Source: Streptosporangium sp. NBC_01495
GTDB lineage: Bacteria; Actinomycetota; Actinomycetes; Streptosporangiales; Streptosporangiaceae
NCBI RefSeq assembly: GCF_036250735.1
Contig: NZ_CP109430.1
Coordinates: forward strand, 5,704,001 to 5,768,000
DNA length: 64,000 nt
Direction: 5' to 3'
Shown here: positions 57,670 through 64,000 of the stretch, one piece after another
Layout: each line of letters starts with the position of its first letter
Position numbering within the stretch: position 1 is the first letter of the stretch
Made by a program: the position numbers and the translations under genes
The notes under the pieces: model-generated
The model's database searches: none
What the model saw: the letters and a program-made list of their open reading frames with translations, nothing else
Told to the model about the DNA's origin: nothing

Positions 57670-58086
57670 ATGTCCGCGTACGCCAGCACGGTGATCAACG
57701 CCTCCGCCGACGAGGTGTGGGAGTACCTCAGGGATTTCGGCAACCTGGCGGAGTGGCTGCCGGGGATCACCGGCTGCGAGATCGAGGACGGCGGGGACTC
57801 CCGGCCGGGCGCGGTGCGCAGGCTGGAGGGCCCCGGCGGAACCTTCAGGGAGCGGCTGCTCACCCTCGACGACGCCTCGCGTTCGGCGACGTACGGGATC
57901 CTGGAGAGCCCGCTGCCGGTCCGTGACCACCGGGCCTTCTACCGCGTCGCCCCCGTCACCGACAGCGGGAGGGCGTTCGTCGAGTGGTCGGCCACCTTCG
58001 AGGCCGACGACATGGCGAAGATGGAGGAGTTCGTCGTCCGCCAGGTCTTCGCGCCCGGCCTGGCCTCCCTGCACAGGCGCTTCTGA
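57670..58086 (+). CDS. SRPBCC (polyketide cyclase/START-like) protein
   Basis: A 138-residue single-domain SRPBCC protein with the fold marks ADEVWEYLRDFGNLAEWLPGI near residue 15 and GGTFRERLLTLDDASRSATYGI. Such proteins have a deep hydrophobic pocket for lipids, polyketides or hormones, sometimes with enzymatic activity. Start ATG follows GAGGAG. It lies behind the acyl-CoA dehydrogenase gene on the same strand and may bind its hydrophobic substrate; this is inference. Confidence 0.85.
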   Translation: MSAYASTVINASADEVWEYLRDFGNLAEWLPGITGCEIEDGGDSRPGAVRRLEGPGGTFRERLLTLDDASRSATYGILESPLPVRDHRAFYRVAPVTDSGRAFVEWSATFEADDMAKMEEFVVRQVFAPGLASLHRRF

Positions 58087-58146
58087 CCGGGCACCGCCAC
58101 CCGGGACGACGATGCCGTACGGGTCCCGCCCCGCCGGAAAGGCCCC

Positions 58147-59061
58147 CTACCTGAAGGCCTCCGCGAGACGGGTCGCGGCGTACTCGCGCGCCTCGATCGC
58201 CTGGTCGAAGAAGCCCGGCAGTCCGAAGAAGCCGTGGATGGCCCCGTCGTACCTCCTCACCTCGACCGGCACCCCGGCCGCGGCGAGCTGGGCGGCGTAC
58301 TCCTCGCCCTCGTCGCAGAGCGGGTCGCACTCGGCGACGATCACCGTCGCCGGGGCCAGGCCGGACTTGTCGGCGAGCCGGGCCGGGGCCAGCCGGGGGT
58401 CGGCCGGGTCACCGCCGTACTGCGCGACGAACCAGGCCATCTCATCGGCACCGAGCCCGAAGCCGGTGGCGTAGGTGCGGTAGCTCTCGGTGTCCATCGC
58501 CACGTCTGCCACCGGGTAGACGAGCAGCTGGTGTGCCAACCTGAGCCCGGCGTCCCTGGCCCGCCAGGCGGCCACGGCCGCGACGTTGCCCCCGGCGCTG
58601 TCGCCGCAGACCGCGATGCGCTCCGGGTCGGCCCCGTAGGCGCCGGGACGGGCGAAGAGGTCCTGGACGACGCTCCACGCGTCGTCGGCCGCCGCGGGGA
58701 AGGGGTGGTGGGGCGCGAGCCGGTAGTCGACCGAGATCACGACCGCCCCGTTGCGCACCGCGAGGTCGCGGCCGAGGGCGTCGTTGCGCTCGACGCTTCC
58801 GAAGACCCAGCCTCCGCCGTGGAAGTAGACGATCGCGGGGAGAGGGCGGTCGCCCTCCTCCGGCCGGTAGACGCGGACCGGCACGCCCGCGGCGACGTCG
58901 TCCCTGACCAGCGGGAGGGGAATGAGCGGACCGCGCTGCTCGGCGAAACCGTCGAGGGTCCGCAGCTCGGCGATCATCTCGTGTGTGAGCGTGGAGAGAG
59001 GGGCACCGAGGTCCGTCTGGAAGAGCTTCAGGTAGGCCTCGGCCTGCGGGTGCAACGACAT
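58147..59061 (-). CDS. HSL-family alpha/beta-hydrolase (esterase)
   Basis: A 304-residue esterase of the hormone-sensitive lipase family. Oxyanion motif YFHGGGWVFGS, nucleophile elbow GDSAGGN (Ser near residue 145), acid in ECDPLCDEG, His in YDGAIHGFFGLPG. These give a complete triad. Start MSLHPQAEAYL after AAAG. Substrates are probably short-chain esters. It ends facing the SRPBCC gene across 60 bp. Confidence 0.92.
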   Translation of the reverse strand: MSLHPQAEAYLKLFQTDLGAPLSTLTHEMIAELRTLDGFAEQRGPLIPLPLVRDDVAAGVPVRVYRPEEGDRPLPAIVYFHGGGWVFGSVERNDALGRDLAVRNGAVVISVDYRLAPHHPFPAAADDAWSVVQDLFARPGAYGADPERIAVCGDSAGGNVAAVAAWRARDAGLRLAHQLLVYPVADVAMDTESYRTYATGFGLGADEMAWFVAQYGGDPADPRLAPARLADKSGLAPATVIVAECDPLCDEGEEYAAQLAAAGVPVEVRRYDGAIHGFFGLPGFFDQAIEAREYAATRLAEAFR

Positions 59062-59160
59062 GATCGGCACTTTACCCGCCGGATCCCCGGCACGGCGGGA
59101 CCCCGTGCGACGCCCCCCGCGCAACGGCGTCGCGGCCGGGCCGCGAGCGGGCCACGGCGG

Positions 59161-59292
59161 CCAGACGGCGGCCAGACGGCGGCCAGACGGCGGCCAGATG
59201 ACGCGGACGGACTGCGGCCAGATGACGCGGACGGACTGCGGGCGGATGACGCGGACGGACTGCGGGCGGATGACGCGGACGGACCGCAGACG
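59161..59292. repeat. 11-bp x3 and 24-bp x4 tandem repeats
   Basis: CCAGACGGCGG repeats three times (59161-59193), then a 24-bp unit starting GATGACGCGGACGGACTGCG repeats four times (59197-59220, -59244, -59268, -59292) with few changes. It fills the 59062-59398 gap, which holds no gene I can support. Confidence 0.9.
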
Positions 59293-59370
59293 GACGGCAA
59301 ACGGCGGACGGCGGTGACCGGGGAACGCGGGTCGGCACCGGACGTCAACACCGGATGTCAGCAGGCGGGG

Positions 59371-59409
59371 CGTCAGTGCCGGACGTCAGTGCCGGACGTC
59401 AGTGGCGAG
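59371..59409. repeat. 13-bp repeat x3 across the PuuD-like stop codon
   Basis: CGTCAGTGCCGGA (59371-59383), again (59384-59396), then CGTCAGTGGCGAG (59397-59409). On the gene strand each unit holds TGA (59399-59401, 59386-59388, 59373-59375), giving stops in all three frames. Confidence 0.88.
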
Positions 59410-60085
59410 CGGCCTCGACCAGGGCCTCGACGAGCCGGTTGTCCCCGGCGCGCGCGGGGTTCCACTGCACGCCGACGCCGAACCGATGCCCCTGCAGCTC
59501 GACGCCCTCGACGATCTGGTCGTCGGCCCAGGCCACGGCGAGCAGGCCGGTGCCCAGCCGCTTGACGGCCTGGTGATGGGGCGCGGTCACCTCGGCCGTG
59601 TCGCCCAACGCCTTGCCGAGCTTGCTGGAGACGCTGATCTGGATGCGGTGCGCCTGGGAGGCGGCGTGGCGGTCGTGGTCGACCACCTCGGGAAGCCAGG
59701 GGATCAGGGTCCCGCCCTGGGCGACGTTCAGGACGTGCATGCCCCGCCCCGAGGCGAGCAGCGGCAGGTCGACCTCGACGGCGGCGCGGGCCAGCGCCAG
59801 CTCGAAGCGGTCGCGGTGCGGCTGGGGGTCCCGGACGCGCTCCTCGCGGGCGGCCCCGTACAGGGAGGGGTCGAGCTCGCCCCCGCCGGCGAGGATCACG
59901 CCGGACAGACCGCGGACGTAGTCGTCGATCCCGCCGAGGTTGAGCGGCGGCAGCAGCACCGGGGCGCCGCCCGCCTTCTCGACGGCCCGCGCGTAGGAGG
60001 GGGGCGACAGGACGGCCTCCCTGACCCAGTCGCCCCAGCGGGCGGCCTCAAGGTAGGCGGTGATACCGATCAAGGGTCGGGACAT
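59399..60085 (-). CDS. PuuD-like glutamine-amidotransferase fold protein lacking its catalytic triad
   Basis: A 228-residue protein of the gamma-glutamyl-GABA hydrolase (PuuD/peptidase C26) family, with intact fold marks: PLIGITAY, GVILAGGGELDPSLYG, FELALARAAVEVDLPLL, RGMHVLNVAQGGTLIPWLPEVVDH. The nucleophile motif ICRG is SGRG, so the catalytic Cys is Gly113. The usual WHPE is WNPA, losing His and Glu. Fold residues elsewhere are kept, so it is probably a folded pseudoenzyme. ATG follows GGAG. Its partner amidohydrolase-like gene 3 kb to the right is also altered. Confidence 0.85.
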   Translation of the reverse strand: MSRPLIGITAYLEAARWGDWVREAVLSPPSYARAVEKAGGAPVLLPPLNLGGIDDYVRGLSGVILAGGGELDPSLYGAAREERVRDPQPHRDRFELALARAAVEVDLPLLASGRGMHVLNVAQGGTLIPWLPEVVDHDRHAASQAHRIQISVSSKLGKALGDTAEVTAPHHQAVKRLGTGLLAVAWADDQIVEGVELQGHRFGVGVQWNPARAGDNRLVEALVEAARH

Positions 60086-60575
60086 GCGTTCTCCAGGGGG
60101 GCGTGCGCGAGGTGGCGCCACCTGTTTCGGACAGCACCGATCCCATCTCCAACAGCTCCTCTATCATGACGCACTCCATTTCGGTCATGTCACACATCTG
60201 AGGTATCAGTGTCGTCTCGCCAGGAGTCCGCAACCCTCACCTCCTGGGGAGTTCCCCTCGCCCACGACCTGGGACTTCGACATGACCGAAAATCTTACGA
60301 CCAGTAAATTTTCCATTCAAAGAGAACGTGATTATTATTCGCCTATCCCGATCACCATCAATTAGTTGGTCACACAAAATAACTTTCCAATTACGGATAG
60401 TTAGATTTCCCACTATATTGCTGAGAAACGGTTGTGACGTCTACATGGTGATGGAAGACTCAAATTCGAGGGACCAGGTGAGCCGGGGCTCCCGGTCGCT
60501 CGTCACCCGGAGCCGTCAGGGAGGTGGATCTGTGTGATCGGACTTTGATCCGGTCAATTAGGGTGGGTTCGTTAA
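60086..60575. other. A+T-rich intergenic region
   Basis: 490 bp between the divergent PuuD-like and flavohemoglobin genes. From about 60280 to 60430 the sequence is far richer in A and T than anything around it, with TTACGGATAG-like and TATATT motifs. Short open frames of up to 69 codons have no ribosome site or family match. It probably holds promoters for both sides. Confidence 0.45.
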
Positions 60576-61691
60576 ATGTCTTTGAATCCGCGTCTCGTCA
60601 AGGAAAGCTTCGCCGTCGTCGAGCCCGTCGCGGACAAGGCCGCGGCGTACTTCTACGGGCGCCTGTTCGCCGAGAGCCCGCATCTGCGGGCGATGTTCCC
60701 CCCGGCGATGGACGTCCAGCGCGACCGCTTGTTCAGCGCGCTGACCAGGATCGTCTGGAGTCTGGACAGTCCCGGCAGCCTGGCGTCGTTCCTCGGCCAG
60801 CTCGGCCGTGACCACCGCAAGTACGGGGTGCTCGCCGAGCACTACACCGCGGTCGGCAACGCGCTCCTCGCCACGATCCGGCACTTCGCCGCCGAGATCT
60901 GGGACACCGAGATCGAGGCGGCGTGGGTGGCCGCGTACACCGCCGCCGCCAATCTCATGATCGAATCAGCCGAGTCGGACGCGGGGGTGTCGCCCGCCTG
61001 GTGGCTGGCCGAGGTGATCGACCACGAGCTCCGCACGCCGGACATCGCGGTGATCACCCTGCGGCTCGACCAGGACCTGCCCTACACGCCCGGCCAGTAC
61101 GTCAACGTGCAGACCGCGCGCTGGCCGCGCGTCTGGCGCACGTTCTCCATCGCGAACGCGCCCCGGGACGACAACACCGTCCGCCTGCACGTCCGCGCGC
61201 TCACCGGCGGCTGGGTCTCCACCACGCTGGTCCGGCACACCCGGATCGGCGACACCGTGACGCTGGGCCCTCCGATCGGCACCATGGTGCCCGCCGACTC
61301 GGAGCGCGACATCCTGTGCGTGGCGGGCGGCACCGGCCTGGCCCCGATCAAGGCCATCCTGGAGCACGTGATCGACTCCGGGCGCCGCCCCAACATCCAC
61401 CTGCTGTACGGAGCCCGCACGGCCGCCGAGCTCTACGACCTGACCGACCTGGTACGGATGGAGTCGGCCTTCCCGCGGCTGCGGGTGCTGCCCGTGGTCT
61501 CCGAGGAACCGGGGTACGACGGCATGCGGGGTAGGGTTCCCGACGTGATGGAGCGCTTCCACTCGTGGGCCGAGCACGAGGCCTACGTCTGCGGCCCGAC
61601 CTCCATGGTCAACGAGGCGGTCCGCAGACTCCAGCGGGGCGGAATGCCGTCGGCCCAGATCCACCGGGACATCGTGCCGGGTGAGCCCTGA
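60576..61691 (+). CDS. Flavohemoglobin-like globin/FAD/NAD oxidoreductase
   Basis: A 371-residue protein with a globin domain (1-135) fused to a ferredoxin-reductase module. Proximal His is probably H80 in RDHRKYGVLAEHYTAVG; aromatic YFYGRLF is the B-helix. The reductase part has PYTPGQYVNVQ, the FAD RTFS motif (RxYS in Hmp), the NAD loop CVAGGTGLAPIKAIL and the terminal YVCGPTSMV. It should reduce O2 or nitric oxide with NAD(P)H. The shortened globin and variant FAD motif separate it from classic Hmp. It faces the PuuD-like gene. Confidence 0.88.
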   Translation: MSLNPRLVKESFAVVEPVADKAAAYFYGRLFAESPHLRAMFPPAMDVQRDRLFSALTRIVWSLDSPGSLASFLGQLGRDHRKYGVLAEHYTAVGNALLATIRHFAAEIWDTEIEAAWVAAYTAAANLMIESAESDAGVSPAWWLAEVIDHELRTPDIAVITLRLDQDLPYTPGQYVNVQTARWPRVWRTFSIANAPRDDNTVRLHVRALTGGWVSTTLVRHTRIGDTVTLGPPIGTMVPADSERDILCVAGGTGLAPIKAILEHVIDSGRRPNIHLLYGARTAAELYDLTDLVRMESAFPRLRVLPVVSEEPGYDGMRGRVPDVMERFHSWAEHEAYVCGPTSMVNEAVRRLQRGGMPSAQIHRDIVPGEP

Positions 61692-61797
61692 ACGACATTC
61701 GGGACTAACACCCCGAACTGATCACCCAAATTTTATAGAGCACGGCGGGACGCGGCGTGACATGGCAGCATGAGGCCCAATCCGAAAGGAGATGGTC

Positions 61798-62052
61798 ATG
61801 CACGACGGCCCCCCTCACAGCCCGTGCCCCCCTCTCGACCGCCACCCGCACGGACCCGTCCGCCACCATCGTCATCCGCCCGGCCCCCCGGCCGGAGCCG
61901 CCCACCCGCACGAACCCGTCCCCGGTCCCCTCCACCGGTGGTGGCTCTTCCACGATGAGGGCGACGCCCGCCCCCGGCACCCGTCCGACCGGCGACCAGC
62001 CGGCCGTCCAGGCTCCCCGGGCGTGCCCGCCCGGCGCGACACGGTGCTCTGA
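61798..62052 (+). CDS. Possible His/Pro-rich small protein
   Basis: An 84-codon frame begins ATG six bases after AAAGGAG, the best ribosome site in this stretch, and ends five bases before the MoaD-like start. The product is rich in His and Pro (HDGPPHSPCPPLDRHPHGP, RHHRHPPGPP), as in metal-binding low-complexity proteins. I do not recognise it. Codon choice and the tight junction support translation; biological meaning is open. Confidence 0.45.
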   Translation: MHDGPPHSPCPPLDRHPHGPVRHHRHPPGPPAGAAHPHEPVPGPLHRWWLFHDEGDARPRHPSDRRPAGRPGSPGVPARRDTVL

Positions 62053-62056
62053 GCCG

Positions 62057-62386
62057 ATGGCCAGACCCGTCACCCTCGTGACCTTCATGCTTCCCCCCAC
62101 CCTGCGGCACTGGGCGGGCGAGACCACCGAGATCCGCGTCTTCGCCATCGCCGACCACGACGACGGCCACCCCACGCTGGGCTCCGCCCTCGACATGCTC
62201 CGCCGCACGCACCCGTCCCTGGAGCAGCGGCTCCGCGACGACTACGGGTGCATCCGCCGGCACATCAGCATGTTCGTCTGCGGCGAGAACGCCCGGCACC
62301 TCGGCGGCCTCGACTGCGCGCTGCCTCCGGGCGCCGAGATCCTCGTCCTGCCCGCCCTCTCCCGCCGCCAGGAGACGACGGGCTGA
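62057..62386 (+). CDS. MoaD/ThiS-like ubiquitin-fold protein without a GG end
   Basis: A 109-residue beta-grasp protein of the MoaD/ThiS type: VTFMLPPTLRHWAG, ALDMLRRTHPSLEQRLRD, ISMFVCGENARHLGGLDCALPPGAEILVLPAL. Family members end in Gly-Gly, which is thiocarboxylated to donate sulfur. Here the chain ends SRRQETTG, so the usual carrier function needs processing or is lost. It may act as an adaptor. It starts five bases after the His-rich frame. Confidence 0.75.
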   Translation: MARPVTLVTFMLPPTLRHWAGETTEIRVFAIADHDDGHPTLGSALDMLRRTHPSLEQRLRDDYGCIRRHISMFVCGENARHLGGLDCALPPGAEILVLPALSRRQETTG

Positions 62387-62480
62387 CCACCGGCGCCGGA
62401 CGCGGAGACGACGAACCGGGAGACGACGACAGGAAGACGGCGGGCGGGACCCCTCCGGCCCGCACGCCCGGCGGACGCCT

Positions 62481-63245
62481 CTAGGGGGCGACCCTGCCGG
62501 CGGCCACGAAGGCCGCGTGCGTGAGAGGCATCAGCTCCGCCCAGGCCGCCTCCATCTTCTCCGCCACCATCTCGATCTCGCGCTGCGGGAACGAGGGCAC
62601 CCTGGCCTGCTCGTTCTTGGTGCGCAGGGAGAGGAAGTGCATGAGCGAGCGCGCGTTACAGGTGGCGTACATCGACGAGAAGAGACCGACGGGCAGCACC
62701 GCCCTGGCCACCTCCCGGGCGATCCCGGCCGCCAGCATCTCCTGGTAGGCGGCGTAGGACTGCCGGTACGACGACTCCATCGCCTCAGTGACGATCTTGT
62801 GCTGCTCGGCGCTGCCCTCGGCGAAGACGTACTTGCCCGGACGGCCCTCCTGAACCAGCTTCCGCTCCGCCCCCGGAACATAAAAATTAGGCTGAAGCTC
62901 CCGGTAACGCCCACTTTCTTCGTTGTATGACCATCCAACCCTGTGGCGGTGAAATTCCCGGAAGACGAAGATCGGTGCGCTGACGAGGAAGGTCATCGAG
63001 TTGTGCTCGAAGGGACTGCCGTGCCGGTCGCGCATCAGGAAGTTGAGCAGCCCCCTGGAACGCTCGGGGTCCTTGCCGACCTCCTCCAGGGACTGCTCCC
63101 CGGCGGTCGACACCCGCGCTGCCCAGAGCACGTCGGTGTCGGAGGCGCTGTGCTTGACCAGCTCCACCGTCACGTCGTCGAGAAAACGTGCCTCTGCCCC
63201 ATCGTCCGTCAACTTGCTCCCCCTCGTCGCACCAACAGTCGCCAC
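62481..63245 (-). CDS. thyX: Flavin-dependent thymidylate synthase ThyX
   Basis: A 254-residue FAD enzyme making dTMP from dUMP with methylene-tetrahydrofolate and NADPH. The ThyX motif RHR-x7-S is present in FHRHRVGWSYNEESGRY, with the substrate loop RARSLMHF-like CNARSLMHFLSLRTKNEQA in its expected place. Start MATVGATRG. No thyA is in the window; actinomycetes often use ThyX as sole or extra enzyme. Stand-alone. Confidence 0.95.
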   Translation of the reverse strand: MATVGATRGSKLTDDGAEARFLDDVTVELVKHSASDTDVLWAARVSTAGEQSLEEVGKDPERSRGLLNFLMRDRHGSPFEHNSMTFLVSAPIFVFREFHRHRVGWSYNEESGRYRELQPNFYVPGAERKLVQEGRPGKYVFAEGSAEQHKIVTEAMESSYRQSYAAYQEMLAAGIAREVARAVLPVGLFSSMYATCNARSLMHFLSLRTKNEQARVPSFPQREIEMVAEKMEAAWAELMPLTHAAFVAAGRVAP

Positions 63246-63285
63246 ATTATTCCAGGGGCTCAGCCGTCCCAGGGTCGGGCACCCG

Positions 63286-64000
63286 TCACAACCGGTATAT
63301 CCGCCGGGCGTTGCCCGAGCCGATCATCTGGGCCACCCGGGCGGCGTCGGCCGCGCTCCACTCGCCGTCGGCCAGCCGCGCGGCGAGCGCCCCGGCCAGG
63401 CCGCGCCGGTAGTGCAGGGCGCCGAGGTGGCAGGTCTCGGCCACACCGTGGCCACCGGAGCCGAACAGCTGCTTGTGGAACGGCACGAGCTCCAGCAGTT
63501 CCGCCATGACCGCGGCCGAACCCGTGGCGCTGCGGGTCAGGGCCGCTCCCACATCGACGTAGACGTGCGGGAGGGCGCCCGCCAGGCTGGCCGCCTGGCG
63601 GTGGAACGGGTGGGAGCGCAGCAGGACGACGGGGACGCCCACCGGCTGCACGGCCATGATGAAGCCGGTCACCGGCGCCGGACCGGTGCCGTGCGGGCCG
63701 GGGTCGGGGCCCCAGCCGGGACCGGCGTGGACTCCGGAGGAGCCGGCCCCCCCGGAAGCGCCGCCGTACGCGCCGCGACGGCCCGAGGTGACACGGCCGC
63801 CGCGCCCCGGGTGGGCGCCGTGGCGCGTACCGCCGGCGTAGCGGGCGAGACCGGTGTGGAACTGCAGCGGCCGCCCGTACTCCCTGGCCACGTCGACGGC
63901 CGTCCAGAGCAGGTGGCGCAGCAGCACCTGGTCGGTGAGTTCCTCCCCCGGGCAGGCCAGCCGCCGGGTGGCCGCCGCGATCACCGCTCCCCGGCTCGGC
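63286..64000 (-). CDS. Amidohydrolase-family protein, C-terminal part, altered active site (cut by window edge)
   Basis: The first part lies to the right of base 64000. Visible text GRPLQFHTG, AGALPHVYVDVGAALTRS, LLELVPFHKQLFGSGGHGVAET and WSAADAARVAQMIGSGNARRIYRL fits the amidohydrolase family found fused to or beside glutamine-synthetase-like proteins (FluG/polyamine type). The metal Asp in the usual SSDAYG is Gly (GSGGHG), and the usual LLHC is LLRS. Between QFHTG and the beta strand VTGFIMAVQ a Gly/Arg/His-rich insertion of about 55 residues replaces normal sequence. Likely a pseudoenzyme. Confidence 0.72.
   Translation of the reverse strand, partial: PSRGAVIAAATRRLACPGEELTDQVLLRHLLWTAVDVAREYGRPLQFHTGLARYAGGTRHGAHPGRGGRVTSGRRGAYGGASGGAGSSGVHAGPGWGPDPGPHGTGPAPVTGFIMAVQPVGVPVVLLRSHPFHRQAASLAGALPHVYVDVGAALTRSATGSAAVMAELLELVPFHKQLFGSGGHGVAETCHLGALHYRRGLAGALAARLADGEWSAADAARVAQMIGSGNARRIYRL

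Noticed and set aside
60328-60537. 69-codon frame in the A+T-rich island
   Set aside because: No ribosome site; unusual codons reflect base composition; no homologue type recognised.

Overview
The window is about 72% G+C, with GTG and TTG starts, ATGA-type overlaps, ThyX, mycothiol-style (SigR-like) promoter syntax, NarL-type two-component systems and the garA-ftsR-bifunctional nuclease-merR-gcvP block found in actinobacteria such as Mycobacterium (Rv1827-Rv1832). It is chromosomal DNA of a filamentous actinomycete. Streptosporangiales is my inference from overall gene style, not something proven here. I see no transposase, integrase, CRISPR array, rRNA or tRNA.

Layout. 1-3.9 kb: start of a sensor kinase, a tandem-HTH MerR regulator divergent from a DUF6194 gene, a DedA protein and an IMPACT protein. 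4-8 kb: a membrane-spanning ECF sigma factor fused to a zinc-finger segment and an extracellular GH128 glucanase, then a 600-bp operator-rich region and a secreted discoidin/DUF1996 protein. 8-13 kb: DUF305 plus ferric-reductase-like redox pair, a relic of a sugar ABC ATPase, a sulfotransferase and a beta-propeller glycosidase-like protein. 13.7-19.4 kb: orphan LanC-like cyclase, inositol-phosphatase-like enzyme divergent from a GntR/UTRA repressor, and a large LuxR regulator. 19.5-26.2 kb: chaperone operon dnaK-grpE-dnaJ-cbpM-clpB with overlapping genes. 26.4-30.6 kb: stress membrane protein, two-component system and divergent ABC exporter. 30.7-34.8 kb: menaquinone genes menD, menB and menE.

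34.8-37 kb: small secreted protein and a principal-type sigma factor behind a SigR-like promoter. 37-40.4 kb: iron-regulated catechol siderophore genes (mbtH divergent from dhbACB, two iron boxes). 40.4-44.3 kb: small regulators and hypothetical proteins. 44.4-50.1 kb: gcvP under a tandem glycine riboswitch, then MerR, bifunctional nuclease, ftsR and garA. 50.5-55.6 kb: sugar-nucleotide transferase/PMM-like protein, CDP-alcohol phosphotransferase, and thiC under a TPP riboswitch. 55.7-64 kb: methyltransferase, acyl-CoA dehydrogenase, SRPBCC protein, esterase, a PuuD-like protein without its catalytic triad, flavohemoglobin, MoaD-like protein, thyX and a partial amidohydrolase that also lacks key residues.

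Most notable: (i) the one-chain sigma/anti-sigma-like/TM/glucanase protein with its operator-rich neighbour; (ii) short tandem repeats (10, 11, 13, 18 and 88 bp periods) lying on or beside the stop codons of six unrelated genes, in two cases placing stops in all three frames; (iii) two probable pseudoenzymes of gamma-glutamyl metabolism families within 4 kb; (iv) an orphan LanC with an apparent Cys-Cys-Cys zinc site.
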